NCBI RefSeq assembly: GCF_003573545.1
Contig: NZ_QWET01000001.1
Coordinates: 434,001 to 498,000 of the forward strand
Length of the DNA stretch: 64,000 bases
Direction: 5' to 3'
DNA from: Mariniphaga sediminis
GTDB lineage: Bacteria; Bacteroidota; Bacteroidia; Bacteroidales; Prolixibacteraceae
Of this stretch, positions 1 to 8,730 are shown piece after piece. Positions within the stretch are counted from its first letter, which is position 1. Every line of letters starts with the position of its first letter. The position numbers and the translations under genes were made by a program. The notes under the pieces are model-generated. The model did not search any database. It saw only the letters and a list, made by a program, of their open reading frames with translations, and was not told the origin of the DNA.

Positions 1-1215
1 AACAAAGTCACCTGCTTTTATTCCTGATTTCAGGCTAAATCCTTTAAACAGGTCATAATAAAAACTTACATCATATTCATTAAAGTACCAGATTTCAATA
101 TCCTGATTGTCCAGCAAATATTTGTTGTTTTTATTGTACCGGTGGTAAGAATAAGAGGCCCCAAGTGATAGTTTGGGTGCAAAATAATACCCGGCAGAGG
201 CTTTTACTCCATAATCGAACATATTGTCATCGATTTCCCATGTTGTCCCGTCTATGCTTAGTTCTTTAATTTTTGAAAAGTTCAGGAACGGACTTATTTT
301 AAAGGAAAAACTATTGTCTTTTGACTTATAGATCTTTATGGGGATGGCTAATCCAATTTCATTGATCCCGTCAGAGGTAAAATAGCGGGGATTTATATCG
401 AAATATTTGTTCAGTTGACGGTAATACTGAACGCCAAATGCCGCATTATCTGAGATATCCATTCCCAGGACAAGCATTAGAATATGTTCTGTCTTTTCTG
501 TATAGTCTTCAGGATTCATTGAATAGCCAGGATGGAGACTGTTGTAATAATATTTGGGAATAAATGGACGGAAGAACTTATCGTATGCCTTACCTTCATT
601 TCCCGAAATATAATCCTTCGCATAATTCCTTTGTCTGAGCCAGATACTATCCTGAGGATCGGAATCCCGGTACCCCCTGAATCTTTCTGTGAATTTGCCG
701 GAAGAATAATTTAAATATTTCCGGTATGCTGTTTTTGCTTCATGGGTCTTTCCCATTTTCTCCAGAGCGAATGCTTTTAAAAAGGAACAATCACTGAAAT
801 AAAGGGCATCAGGGTAGAGCGATAGTAATTCATCCATTTGCGAAGGAACCTTTTCAAACCGGTTATTATGGATCGCATCAATACTCCCGGAATAAAGAGT
901 TGCTATTTCGTGATCAACAAATTTTATCGAATTGGCATTTTCAATTAATTTATTGTTTTGATATTTGTTTTCATCTGCCTCTAATTCGCGGAGAAAAGCG
1001 TCGTAGTTGGATTCAGAAATCAGTTCATTGTTACTATTCCTTAAAAGAGTGGCATTTTCGGGCGTAGCGCCATATTCATACAATCCTTTTTCATTATTGT
1101 AATGAATAAGATCCGGGTTGAATGTGGCACAGCTGCTTAGTAATTCTATTACCAGGGCAATAATAAATATTTTATAAGAGACCAGCGGTATTTTATATCT
1201 TTTTTGGTTAATCAT
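1..1215 (-). CDS. Outer-membrane-associated lipoprotein with TPR-like N-terminal half, truncated by the window edge
   Basis: An open frame of 405 codons runs from an ATG at 1215 to the first base of the window without a stop, so the C-terminus is missing. The N-terminus is basic (MINQKRYK), then hydrophobic, and ends in LLSSCATF, a lipobox placing the lipid-modified Cys near residue 29. The middle is helical and TPR-like (SGSIDAIHNNRFEKV, then FLKAFALEKMGKTHEA). The second half has alternating aromatic stretches such as YYFAPKLSLGASYSYH, which read like outer-membrane beta-strands. I do not recognise the family. A Bacteroidota promoter box lies upstream. The base composition is lower in GC than the neighbouring tra block, so this looks like the resident chromosome beside the element. 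The frame and lipobox are seen directly; the outer-membrane role is inferred. Confidence 0.75.
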   Translation of the reverse strand, partial: MINQKRYKIPLVSYKIFIIALVIELLSSCATFNPDLIHYNNEKGLYEYGATPENATLLRNSNNELISESNYDAFLRELEADENKYQNNKLIENANSIKFVDHEIATLYSGSIDAIHNNRFEKVPSQMDELLSLYPDALYFSDCSFLKAFALEKMGKTHEAKTAYRKYLNYSSGKFTERFRGYRDSDPQDSIWLRQRNYAKDYISGNEGKAYDKFFRPFIPKYYYNSLHPGYSMNPEDYTEKTEHILMLVLGMDISDNAAFGVQYYRQLNKYFDINPRYFTSDGINEIGLAIPIKIYKSKDNSFSFKISPFLNFSKIKELSIDGTTWEIDDNMFDYGVKASAGYYFAPKLSLGASYSYHRYNKNNKYLLDNQDIEIWYFNEYDVSFYYDLFKGFSLKSGIKAGDFV

Positions 1216-1237
1216 TTACTTTTCAGATTTTTTTTTG

Positions 1238-1245
1238 CAAACATA
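1238..1245 (-). promoter_or_regulatory. Bacteroidota -7 box for the lipoprotein gene
   Basis: On the minus strand the sequence reads TATGTTTG, matching the Bacteroidota TAnnTTTG -7 element, 22 bases before the ATG. A TTTG lies about 25 bases further upstream as a possible -33 element, slightly wider than usual. Confidence 0.5.
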
Positions 1246-1808
1246 AATATTATATGTAAATGAGAAACTTCAAATGCAGTAATTGGATGGATCATTTCTG
1301 AAATTTTGTCGATTATTTAATTCTGGATACCGTGTTATTTTCCGTTCCTGTTTTTTGACATACGAAGAGAAAGGTCGTAATAAACAAAAAGGTTATTTCC
1401 CGTGCACCGGCCCATTTCCCTTCCTGTTTCAGCGGCTCCCCGGACCCGTTCGTGCCTCACGGGAACGGTCGCCTTTTCACCGTACGGAAAAAGAGCCTTA
1501 ATGCACCCCACGGCAAAAGCGACCCTTCTGTTTGTTCCACTTATTCCGGGACAACCGTTACTGCGCCTGCCCCGGTTTTTCCGTCCTCCTGGTATCCTCC
1601 CTTCAAAAACCGGAAACAGGCTTTGTTACCGTCCCGCGCTGTTCGCTGCACGTCACGGCAGGGCCGCATTTGCCCTTTCCCCATCCGCAAAACAATCCAT
1701 AACAGGTTTACCTGTTTTATCAAAAAACCAAAAAGAAATCCAAAGTTAGCCCCCCTCCCTGCCATATCGTCGCATTTGAAAATGCAAGGCCGGGGCAAGT
1801 GGCACAAC

Positions 1809-1822
1809 CACATTATAATGTG
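1809..1822. promoter_or_regulatory. Perfect 14-bp palindrome, possible operator of the tra region
   Basis: CACATTATAATGTG is its own reverse complement and lies in the non-coding region before the tra genes. Its CACA-TTATAA-TGTG core resembles the operators of the hipB-like gene later in this window (ATCACA-GTATAA-TGTGAT). It is probably a site for a homodimeric HTH regulator; no such regulator gene lies beside it in this window. Confidence 0.35.
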
Positions 1823-2179
1823 TAAACGTTATAAATTGAAAGGGGTGCCAGCCCTGCATTTTCGCCCCGGGTGGCTGTGTTTTGGCTTTCTTTTCTTTTT
1901 TGATGGTTTTTCTTTTCTTTTGAAAAAAATCTTTCCGTAAAGAACCGGTTCTTTTGAAGACTTTTACCCTGCAAAATAGCCGGTGCTTCCGGCCATATAC
2001 ACAAATCAATTCAAATCTGTTTTTTTGAACTCATCCCTGTAAGTCTGCTTAACAATAAAAATATCCCAGTGTCTTCCCAGCTTGGGGGATAATTCATTTT
2101 GGATGTTCCACATTTGCCGGACAGTCTCCGGTAACCTGAATAAAACCGGGGATATAAGTTTTATCATAAAAAAGAAAAA

Positions 2180-2539
2180 ATGTTTGGACTCAATGAAATC
2201 AGCTGGAAAGAATTTATACAGTTTATCTGTTCCGGGATATTGCTGTGGTATGCGGTACTTTTTCTCCTGGTATGGATAAAAAGCAGGAACAGGCGGGATA
2301 ATATACATTACGAAGATTTTCAGGAGGGAGGTTTCCGCCCGGAGGGCTTTCACCCTGTAAGAATTTCATCCGGGTCATTCCCCGCCAGTTTAATCCCCTG
2401 TCCCAATGAAAACATCCCGCTGGAAGTGGTAACCTGTGAAGAAACAGGAGAGCAGGGAGGTTATGTTATCGATGAATTTTCCCAAAATAACAACCCGGTA
2501 CTTTCAGCAATGCTAACGAAAATCCAGTATCAACAATAA
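2180..2539 (+). CDS. Small membrane protein at the head of the tra cluster
   Basis: A 119-residue protein with one clear membrane segment near residues 13-32 (FIQFICSGILLWYAVLFLLV), followed by positive residues (KSRNRR) and a polar, Pro- and Glu-rich tail. It therefore probably spans the inner membrane once with its C-terminus in the cytoplasm. It lies 19 bases upstream of the traE-like gene on the same strand and is likely the first gene of the conjugation operon. I do not recognise a named family. Its position is where small accessory genes occur ahead of traE in Bacteroides-type elements, so a role near the transfer apparatus is an inference from context only. An in-frame ATG at 2180 follows an A-rich stretch. 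Confidence 0.6.
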   Translation: MFGLNEISWKEFIQFICSGILLWYAVLFLLVWIKSRNRRDNIHYEDFQEGGFRPEGFHPVRISSGSFPASLIPCPNENIPLEVVTCEETGEQGGYVIDEFSQNNNPVLSAMLTKIQYQQ

Positions 2540-2558
2540 TCCATTAACAATTTACAAC

Positions 2559-2873
2559 ATGAAAAAGTACATGCAGAAAAATGTTTCCAGGGGAACGGCA
2601 ATGGTCATCGCCCTGTTTGTAAACACTTACCTTTCTTTTGCCCAAAGCTCTGCCGGCATCGACCAGGCCACCGCAGAAGTAGGCTCTTACGTGGATCCGG
2701 TGTCCAACCTGATAATTGCCATTGGCGCCGTAGTCGGCCTGATTGGCGGCGTCCGTGTCTATATCAAATGGCAAAGCGGAGACCAGGACACCCAGAAAGC
2801 CATTATGGGCTGGTTTGGTGCGTGTTTATTCCTGATTCTTGTGGGCGTGGTCATTAAGGCCTTTTTTGCCTGA
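2559..2873 (+). CDS. traE: TraE-like conjugation protein (DUF4134)
   Basis: A 104-residue membrane protein. A signal-like segment (ALFVNTYLSFAQ) is followed by two hydrophobic segments: SNLIIAIGAVVGLIGGVRVYIKW, and a C-terminal segment containing FGACLFLILVGVVIKAFF. The DQDTQKAIMGW turn between them is characteristic of the Bacteroides TraE/DUF4134 family. In CTnDOT-type elements TraE is a small VirB2/VirB3-like inner-membrane or pilin-like part of the type IV secretion apparatus. It is followed after six bases by a traF-like gene, and the pair precedes the traG ATPase as in known Bacteroides conjugative transposons. Length and topology fit the family, so the assignment is strong. The exact role in the channel is not settled from sequence. 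Confidence 0.85.
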   Translation: MKKYMQKNVSRGTAMVIALFVNTYLSFAQSSAGIDQATAEVGSYVDPVSNLIIAIGAVVGLIGGVRVYIKWQSGDQDTQKAIMGWFGACLFLILVGVVIKAFFA

Positions 2874-2879
2874 ATCAAA

Positions 2880-3209
2880 ATGCACAGAATGAAAACGTAC
2901 ACCATTCAAAAGATTGATACCAACCTGTACGTGAAAGGTTTTTCCGGGCAGATGGTATACAAGGCATTGTACGGCATACTCGGTGCTCTGCTGCTGTTTG
3001 TATGGCTGTATATCCTGACCGGGGTATTTCCGGCTGTACTGATTTGTATTCCGGCCTTTTTTGCCTGGCTTTTCCGGTTACACCGCATACAACAAAAATA
3101 TGGTCCGGACGGGTGGAGTAAAAAAAGGACTTCCCGTCAACTGCCGCAATTTATCACCATTAAACAACGCATCTGTCATTATGAAAACAATGAGAGCCAA
3201 ACCCATTGA
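2880..3209 (+). CDS. traF: TraF-like conjugation protein (DUF4133)
   Basis: A 109-residue protein with two closely spaced membrane helices around residues 28-60 (ALYGILGALLLFVWLYILTG, then VFPAVLICIPAFFAWLF) and a basic cytoplasmic tail ending near GWSKKRTSRQLP. The opening, with its NLYVKGFSGQMVYKAL stretch, fits the DUF4133/TraF family next to traE in Bacteroides conjugative elements. The ATG at 2880 is used here; a second ATG at 2889 is equally possible and would drop three residues. The gene overlaps the start of the traG ATPase by 29 bases, suggesting translational coupling. The likely role is a VirB3-like inner-membrane partner of the ATPase. Confidence 0.82.
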   Translation: MHRMKTYTIQKIDTNLYVKGFSGQMVYKALYGILGALLLFVWLYILTGVFPAVLICIPAFFAWLFRLHRIQQKYGPDGWSKKRTSRQLPQFITIKQRICHYENNESQTH

Positions 3210-5610
3210 AAAAACGCTGCCCGTGCTGGGTTTTACCGGGGATATTCTGGTGTCCGACAACCTGGATGCGGGTTTCGGACTGGAACTGGTTTTACCGGAA
3301 CTACTGTCACTGAGCAGCGACCGGATATACATGCTGCATGATACATTTAAAAGGGCAGTTAACCTGATGCCGGAAAATATCCTGCTGCACAAACAGGACT
3401 TCTTTTTTGCCGAAAAATTCGGTGAACCGGATAAAAAGGAATCGGGGAATACAAATACTGAAAAGGGACTGGATAACTGTTATCTCGCTCATTTTACCGG
3501 CAGGCCATCTCTCCGGCATGAGTGCTATCTCTATGTCAGTCTACTGAATACAGGGCTTCTGAAGAACTACCTGGGTTCAGCCCTGCTTTTCTCCCGAAAA
3601 CAAAAACAGCAGGAAATGCGCATGCTGGAAAAATTACATGAGCTCTGCTCCAATCTGGTATCCCTGTTTTCCCGCAGTGGAATTGGCTGCCGGGTAATCA
3701 GCCGGGAGCAGGCCATCGGCAATGCGAAGCAACCGGGGTTGATTGAACGTTACCTTACCCTGAACTTCGGGGAACGGCAACCCGTTCTGGGCGGAATAGA
3801 TTTCCGGGACCGGTTGCGGGTAATGGACCGGTTTGTGGAAATCCTCAGTCTGAGTGATTTTTCACACCTGCCACCGGAACTGAAACCGGTAACCAGTCAT
3901 CCCCGCACCAGCCTGCCGGTCTCCTTTGTTTACCCGCTGACTTTCCACCTTCCTTTTTCACACATTACCAACCAGTTTATTTACGTGCCGGGACAAATGG
4001 AGGTTAAAGCCACGCTGGAAGGGCACTACAAAAAAATATACAGTCTCTCCCGTTTTTCCTCGGAAAACAAAGTAAACGCCGGGTTGATAGAGCATTTTCT
4101 CAGTACCGTCCAGTCCTCTGGTGAGAAGGTTGTGAAAACCCATTTTAATGTGACCCTGATGGAGGATTCTATCCGGGAACTAAAACAGTACAAAAGCGAA
4201 ACGGCGGGCGCTTTTTCGCAAATGAACTGTTTTCCCTACCAGCACAGTTTTGATTTGCCATTGCTCTTTTTCGCCTGTGTACCCTTTTCCACCCAGCTTC
4301 CGGAAACCGAGCTGTTTATTACCCAGGTGCCGCAGGCCTGCTGTCTGACCAACTTTGAAGGTCCGGTCCGGGACAGTCCCTCGCCCTTTACTATCCGGCT
4401 CTCTGACCGGATGGAAGGGAACCCGGTAAAAACTGACCTTTCGGATGAACCAATGGAAAAGAATATCATTCACAACCGTAACAAAATTATCATTGGCGGT
4501 TCCGGCTCCGGGAAATCTTTTTTTACCAATCACCTGCTCAGACAGTATGCAGAAAGCAGGAGCTGCCATGTGGTTTTACTGGATGTGGGAAGAAGTTACG
4601 AACTGCTGACTGCTTACCTCAATGAACAATTAAAAGATAAAGGCGGGGCCAGACTGGTGGAGTTTACGGAAGAAACTCCCATCTCTTTTAACCCGTTTGT
4701 GACAGAAGGAGAAGCGGACATGGAACACCGGCAAACCATTCTTTCAGTGCTTTATACGATCTACAAAGAAAACCTCTCTGAAATGGAAAAGGATGTGATT
4801 GCCCGGTCGGTTTCAGCGTTTTTCAAAACGGAGAACAGGGAGAATTCCTTTAACGGGTACTACAGTTTTTGCCGTGAATATATTCCGCAACTGGTAACAG
4901 AACAGTCCCTGGAATTTAACAGCAATGAGTATTTTTTTATTCTGGAAAAGTACTACCAAGGCGGGGAGTATGATTACCTGCTGAACAAACCCATGCAGAC
5001 CGATGAGTTTTTTACCTGTCCCTTCCTGGTGTTTGAACTGGACAACATCAAGGATCACCCGGTGATTTTCCCGGTGGCTACCCTGATAATCATGGACATT
5101 TTTTTACAGAAAATGCGTCGGTTAAAAAACACAAGAAAAGTCATCTGCATCGAAGAAGCCTGGAAAGCCATCACCACTCCGCAGATGGGTGGGTATGTCA
5201 AATACTTTTTTAAAACCATCCGCAAGTTTTTTGGGGAAGCCATGGTCGTTACCCAGGAGGTGGATGATGTTATCTCTTCCCCCGTTATCCGGGATGCCAT
5301 CGTGGGCAATGCCGACACAAGAATTTTGCTGGACATGGGCAAGTTTAAAAACAGGTTTGACCAAATCAGCCAGGTGCTGGGATTGACCGAATTCCAGAAA
5401 GAGCAGGTTTTGTCAATCAATAAAAATCTTCCCGGCAAACGGAAATGCAAGGAAGTGTTTATTGCACAGGGGACGCACTCAAAAGTATTTGCACTGGAGG
5501 TCAGCCGTGCTGAATATTACTGTTATACCACCGAACAAAAGGAGAAAGAGCTGATTCTTCAAACATGGCAGGGAAAGGAATCATTGCTCGAAGTACTCGA
5601 AAACATGTAA
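3181..5610 (+). CDS. traG: TraG-type conjugation ATPase (VirB4 family)
   Basis: About 809 residues, close to the usual size of Bacteroides TraG. It is the VirB4-type motor that energises assembly of the type IV secretion channel. The Walker A motif GGSGSGKS lies near residue 439 and the Walker B-like KVICIEEAWK near residue 654. The C-terminal third contains the RecA-like core, with TRILLDMGKFKNRF and a Gln/Glu-rich motif after it. The frame is open back to 3061, but that would overlap traF by about 150 bases. The ATG at 3181 (or 3190) gives the typical start, with the conserved VLGFTGDILVSDN region following within 20 residues. It lies in a tight operon between traF and the traI-like gene. 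Confidence 0.88.
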   Translation: MKTMRAKPIEKTLPVLGFTGDILVSDNLDAGFGLELVLPELLSLSSDRIYMLHDTFKRAVNLMPENILLHKQDFFFAEKFGEPDKKESGNTNTEKGLDNCYLAHFTGRPSLRHECYLYVSLLNTGLLKNYLGSALLFSRKQKQQEMRMLEKLHELCSNLVSLFSRSGIGCRVISREQAIGNAKQPGLIERYLTLNFGERQPVLGGIDFRDRLRVMDRFVEILSLSDFSHLPPELKPVTSHPRTSLPVSFVYPLTFHLPFSHITNQFIYVPGQMEVKATLEGHYKKIYSLSRFSSENKVNAGLIEHFLSTVQSSGEKVVKTHFNVTLMEDSIRELKQYKSETAGAFSQMNCFPYQHSFDLPLLFFACVPFSTQLPETELFITQVPQACCLTNFEGPVRDSPSPFTIRLSDRMEGNPVKTDLSDEPMEKNIIHNRNKIIIGGSGSGKSFFTNHLLRQYAESRSCHVVLLDVGRSYELLTAYLNEQLKDKGGARLVEFTEETPISFNPFVTEGEADMEHRQTILSVLYTIYKENLSEMEKDVIARSVSAFFKTENRENSFNGYYSFCREYIPQLVTEQSLEFNSNEYFFILEKYYQGGEYDYLLNKPMQTDEFFTCPFLVFELDNIKDHPVIFPVATLIIMDIFLQKMRRLKNTRKVICIEEAWKAITTPQMGGYVKYFFKTIRKFFGEAMVVTQEVDDVISSPVIRDAIVGNADTRILLDMGKFKNRFDQISQVLGLTEFQKEQVLSINKNLPGKRKCKEVFIAQGTHSKVFALEVSRAEYYCYTTEQKEKELILQTWQGKESLLEVLENM

Positions 5611-5646
5611 TAACCCAACGTTTTAAAATCATAAAAAAATGGAACC

Positions 5647-6303
5647 ATGAAAACAATTCTTTTATTCACTATGATGTTAATTTTTACTTCCGGTTTGTTT
5701 GTCCGGGAAGTAATAGCCCAGTCGCCGGTTCCGGTTACCGATGTGGGGGCCGGAATCCAGCGGGAGTTTCAGTGGACCCAGGAAAAGGGCATCCTGACCA
5801 AAATTAACTGGTACAACGTGCTGATAAAGGCCCTGAACGGAGACATCAAAGGACTGACCGGGGAAATCCTGGGAATTGACCGGAAAATGCTGGAAAGCCT
5901 GGAAAAAGTATCTGCCCTGATAAAGGATTACAAAAGGGTAGAGGAGACCCGCGATATTCTCGGTAATGTCGTAGATATCTATACGCAGAAATTACCCCTT
6001 CTCATTCAGGATGAAAACTTTTCCCCACAGCAGGCAGCCGCTATTGTGGAATCTTTCGATATGATCCTCGATGACAGCCGGAAACTGGTTACCACTGTTT
6101 TGAATACCATCCTGCAGGACAACCTGTTTATGATGGATGACAAACAACGTTACGATACCATCAATGAAATCTACCACAGCGTAAAACAACATTACGGAAC
6201 CATCAGCTACCTGTATAATAAACTCCTTTATGCTTCCTACATGAAAAGCCACCAAAGCGGCAACCTGGAAGCTTTTGCTCTTTATTACAGCCTTTACCGG
6301 TAA
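5647..6303 (+). CDS. traI: TraI-like periplasmic conjugation protein (DUF4141-like)
   Basis: A 218-residue protein with an N-terminal signal peptide (TILLFTMMLIFTSGLFV, cleavage probably after VIAQS). The mature part is largely helical and resembles the VirB5-like TraI of Bacteroides conjugative transposons in layout: a KVSALIKDYKRVEETRDILG helix, a QDENFSPQQAAAIVESFDMI stretch, and a DKQRYDTINEIYHSVKQHYG segment, ending in a helix with YMKSHQSGNLEAFALY. VirB5-like proteins act at the tip of the conjugative pilus or in the periplasm. It lies 36 bases after traG and nine bases before the next gene. The family assignment rests on pattern and position, so it is somewhat less sure than for traG. 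Confidence 0.72.
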   Translation: MKTILLFTMMLIFTSGLFVREVIAQSPVPVTDVGAGIQREFQWTQEKGILTKINWYNVLIKALNGDIKGLTGEILGIDRKMLESLEKVSALIKDYKRVEETRDILGNVVDIYTQKLPLLIQDENFSPQQAAAIVESFDMILDDSRKLVTTVLNTILQDNLFMMDDKQRYDTINEIYHSVKQHYGTISYLYNKLLYASYMKSHQSGNLEAFALYYSLYR

Positions 6304-6311
6304 AAACGAAA

Positions 6312-7061
6312 ATGATGAAAAGCAAAATACAACGTACCATTCGCCTCTCATTTTTATTAAAAATGGGAATCATCCTGTTTTTACTTGCTGTTCTGCAAAC
6401 AGACAGGGTCACCGGTCAGGTATTTGAAGTAAAAAAGTGGACAGGAACCTACCCGGATATGGAGGGCAGTTATCCATTGACTTTTATAGCGTTCAAAGGC
6501 AGTATCATCGGAATTCCTCATGTGTTTATCCGTTACTGGCCGACACACAACTACAAGGATATGATAGCCAAATCAACAGTGGACGCCACTGAAATCTCCG
6601 GGAAAATCCGGACAGATTTGGCCAAAAACCTTATGAGGTTAACAGAGCAAACATGGATAAAGGGGCGCTTCACTGAGACCAGTCAAATAAAAATCAATAC
6701 AAAACATCAGAATGAAATCGTCCAAAAGATTTTTAAAGCCCGGTCTGACCAGCTGGGGGATATTTGGGAACTCACCAAAATGTTCCTGCAGGTCTATCAC
6801 CAGATTGACCGGTTTCATGGAACGGGAGTCCATAGTCAAGTGAAGGGACTGCTGAAAGAAGATGCCGACAAACTGTTTACCCGGTTTCTGCTGATCAATT
6901 TGCTGAAATCCGGACACGGACAGAAAATGGATTCATTGGGGGATTTGGAAAAGGAAGTTACCCGCCTGCTTGGTCAGGTCGATTACACTTTTAAGAAGCT
7001 TCAATATTTTGACATGTCCGGCAAGTTATCCCCGATCAGTTATTCTGTTTTAACCCGGTAA
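6312..7061 (+). CDS. Secreted conjugation-cluster protein of unknown function
   Basis: A 249-residue protein beginning with a hydrophobic signal segment (KMGIILFLLAVLQTDRVTGQ) followed by a mature soluble domain. The first part is mixed (GSYPLTFIAFKGSIIGIPHVFIRYWPTHN) and the rest is helical (SDQLGDIWELTKMFLQVYHQIDRF and others). It sits between the traI-like and traJ-like genes with gaps of eight and nine bases, so it is almost certainly part of the same transfer operon. CTnDOT-type clusters have no gene of this size between traI and traJ that I can match to it. Its closing motif (KLSPISYSVLTR) and helical content make a second VirB5-like periplasmic protein possible, but that is only an inference. 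Confidence 0.6.
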   Translation: MMKSKIQRTIRLSFLLKMGIILFLLAVLQTDRVTGQVFEVKKWTGTYPDMEGSYPLTFIAFKGSIIGIPHVFIRYWPTHNYKDMIAKSTVDATEISGKIRTDLAKNLMRLTEQTWIKGRFTETSQIKINTKHQNEIVQKIFKARSDQLGDIWELTKMFLQVYHQIDRFHGTGVHSQVKGLLKEDADKLFTRFLLINLLKSGHGQKMDSLGDLEKEVTRLLGQVDYTFKKLQYFDMSGKLSPISYSVLTR

Positions 7062-7070
7062 AAAAAGGAT

Positions 7071-8018
7071 ATGTTGTTACAGATTATTACCACCGACCGT
7101 TTTTTTACGTTTACTGATTTCCTGGTTCAATCCGGAATCAGCCACGCAAATATCCTTACAGATATGGCCCGGGCTATCGGCGGGATAGCTGCTTTCTTTT
7201 ATATCTCAAAACGAATTTACGAACAGCTGATTGCCGACAACCCGGTGTATATCCTGCCGCTGCTCCGGCCGTTTGCCCTGTTATTGGTGATTACCTTTTG
7301 GGGGCCGTTCGTCAACTTACTGATGGTGCCCACCCGGGGACTGACCCATCTTTCGGAAGCGGTCTATGCGGATAAGAAACACATTGTTGAACAAAAACTC
7401 GGTGAAAAGCAGCAGGCCATCCTTTCCACTGACTTGCCCCTTTTCTATGAAAATGAAGAGAAGGAAGCCCAGCTCTGGGACAAAGGAATTAACCTGCTGC
7501 TGACTACTTATAACATTATTACCGGCAGGGCCATGCAGAACCAAATCAACTTTTACATCATGGATGCTGTACGGCAACTGCTGGAAACGCTTTTTGAGGT
7601 GCTTGTTTATCTGGTTGCCTTTTTACGGACTGTGTTTTGTATCCTGCTGGTTATATTCGGCCCGCTGGTATTTGCCCTCTCGGTTTTTGACGGGTTCCAG
7701 GATAACTACCTGCAGTGGATCGCCCGGTTTATCCATGTCAACCTGTACCTGCCCATTGCTTTGTTGATTCTTTCGCTGGTGCAGGAAATCCTGATTTTTG
7801 TTTTGGATGCCGAAATTGCCCAAATCAATGCCCTGCCCGTTTACCAGCCGCAACTGTTTTATGTCTCCAACCTGGTGGTGCCGGTCTGCGGAATTATCGG
7901 GATAGCCCTGGTGCCTAAAATTGCCTCCTGGATTGTGCAGGCCTCCGGCACTGCCACCGGTGGCGGAAGAGTGCTCCGGACAGCCGCTGTTATGGCCACC
8001 ACCAAAGCCACGTTATAA
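7071..8018 (+). CDS. traJ: TraJ-like inner-membrane channel protein (VirB6 family)
   Basis: A 315-residue polytopic membrane protein. Hydrophobic segments are seen at MARAIGGIAAFFYIS, YILPLLRPFALLLVITFWGP, LETLFEVLVYLVAFL plus RTVFCILLVIFGPLVFALSV, FIHVNLYLPIALLILSLVQE, and YVSNLVVPVCGIIGIALVP. The conserved middle (FGPLVFALSVFDGFQDNYLQW) and the Gly-rich end (ASGTATGGGR) fit TraJ of Bacteroides conjugative transposons, the counterpart of VirB6 in the inner-membrane DNA channel. Length is slightly below the usual value for TraJ. It lies nine bases downstream of the previous gene and 75 bases before traK. Confidence 0.85.
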   Translation: MLLQIITTDRFFTFTDFLVQSGISHANILTDMARAIGGIAAFFYISKRIYEQLIADNPVYILPLLRPFALLLVITFWGPFVNLLMVPTRGLTHLSEAVYADKKHIVEQKLGEKQQAILSTDLPLFYENEEKEAQLWDKGINLLLTTYNIITGRAMQNQINFYIMDAVRQLLETLFEVLVYLVAFLRTVFCILLVIFGPLVFALSVFDGFQDNYLQWIARFIHVNLYLPIALLILSLVQEILIFVLDAEIAQINALPVYQPQLFYVSNLVVPVCGIIGIALVPKIASWIVQASGTATGGGRVLRTAAVMATTKATL

Positions 8019-8093
8019 CCAGCTATTGTTGAACAGAATTTATGCCTGACGGGCTTTTTCCCCGATTCCCGGGCTGAAAATTTAAAAGAAAAG

Positions 8094-8720
8094 ATGAAGA
8101 AACAATTTGATATACAACGTAAGTTCCGGTTCACCGTTTACCTGTTTTTAATCATCAGCCTGGCGCTGACCGGAATAAGCAGTTATGTTTTTACACTCTC
8201 CGCCCGGATGGTGGAACGTTCCCGGCAAAAGATTTATGTGCTGGACAACGGAAAATCCCTGTTGGTCGCCCTCCGGGAAGATATCTCCGAGAACCGGGAC
8301 GCCGAGGCCCGCGACCATGTGAAACGGTTTCACGAGCTTTTTTTTACACTGGAACCCGACAAAGAGTATATTGAAAACAATGTCCGGGAAGCCCTTTACC
8401 TGGCCGACCGGTCAGCCATGGAGCAGTACCGGTCGTTTAAGGAAAATAACGTCTATAACCAGGTGATTGCCTCGGATATCAGTATGACACTGAAGACCGA
8501 TTCCATCCGGCTGGATTTTTCTACGTATCCCTACACGTTCCGGTATTACGGAAAACAGAAGATAGTCAGGACCTCAAATATTACCATCCGCAACCTCGAA
8601 ACCATTGGCAGCCTCCGGAATATCTCCCGGACGGATAACAACCCTCACGGGTTTTTAATAGAAGGCTGGCGGATTGTGGACAACAAAGACCTGGAAACCG
8701 TACGCCGGAAATCTTTTTAA
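8094..8720 (+). CDS. traK: TraK-like conjugation protein (VirB8-like)
   Basis: A 208-residue protein with one N-terminal membrane anchor (RFTVYLFLIISLALTGISSY) and a periplasmic domain. That domain contains DNGKSLLVALREDISENRDAEARDHVKRFHELFFTL, typical of TraK in Bacteroides elements, and ends with EGWRIVDNKDLE. The topology and NTF2-like periplasmic fold correspond to VirB8, which nucleates the inner-membrane complex. It is followed after ten bases by the traL-like gene. The start at 8094 puts the basic QFDIQRKFRF segment ahead of the membrane helix, as expected. Confidence 0.85.
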   Translation: MKKQFDIQRKFRFTVYLFLIISLALTGISSYVFTLSARMVERSRQKIYVLDNGKSLLVALREDISENRDAEARDHVKRFHELFFTLEPDKEYIENNVREALYLADRSAMEQYRSFKENNVYNQVIASDISMTLKTDSIRLDFSTYPYTFRYYGKQKIVRTSNITIRNLETIGSLRNISRTDNNPHGFLIEGWRIVDNKDLETVRRKSF

Positions 8721-8730
8721 AATACAAAAA

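Larger units (their letters stand above)
1216..2179. other. Intergenic junction between chromosome and tra block, no convincing gene
   Basis: Nearly 1 kb separates the divergent lipoprotein gene from the first tra-cluster gene. From about 1380 the composition becomes clearly GC-richer, like the tra block, so the element boundary may lie near there. Several short overlapping frames on both strands have no recognisable protein content. A perfect 14-bp palindrome, CACATTATAATGTG, lies at 1809-1822, and a small GCATTT/AAATGC inverted repeat lies at about 1771-1784. These could be regulatory sites for the tra operon that follows. I see no integrase and no tRNA that could mark an attachment site. 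Confidence 0.5.

Noticed and set aside
1283-2353. Short frames on both strands in the junction region before the tra block
   Set aside because: They overlap one another, lack recognisable domains and follow the GC-rich composition; no sign of a real gene.
3061-3180. Longer N-terminus for the traG-type ATPase
   Set aside because: It would overlap traF by about 150 bases and adds residues without family resemblance; the ATG at 3181 gives the normal start.
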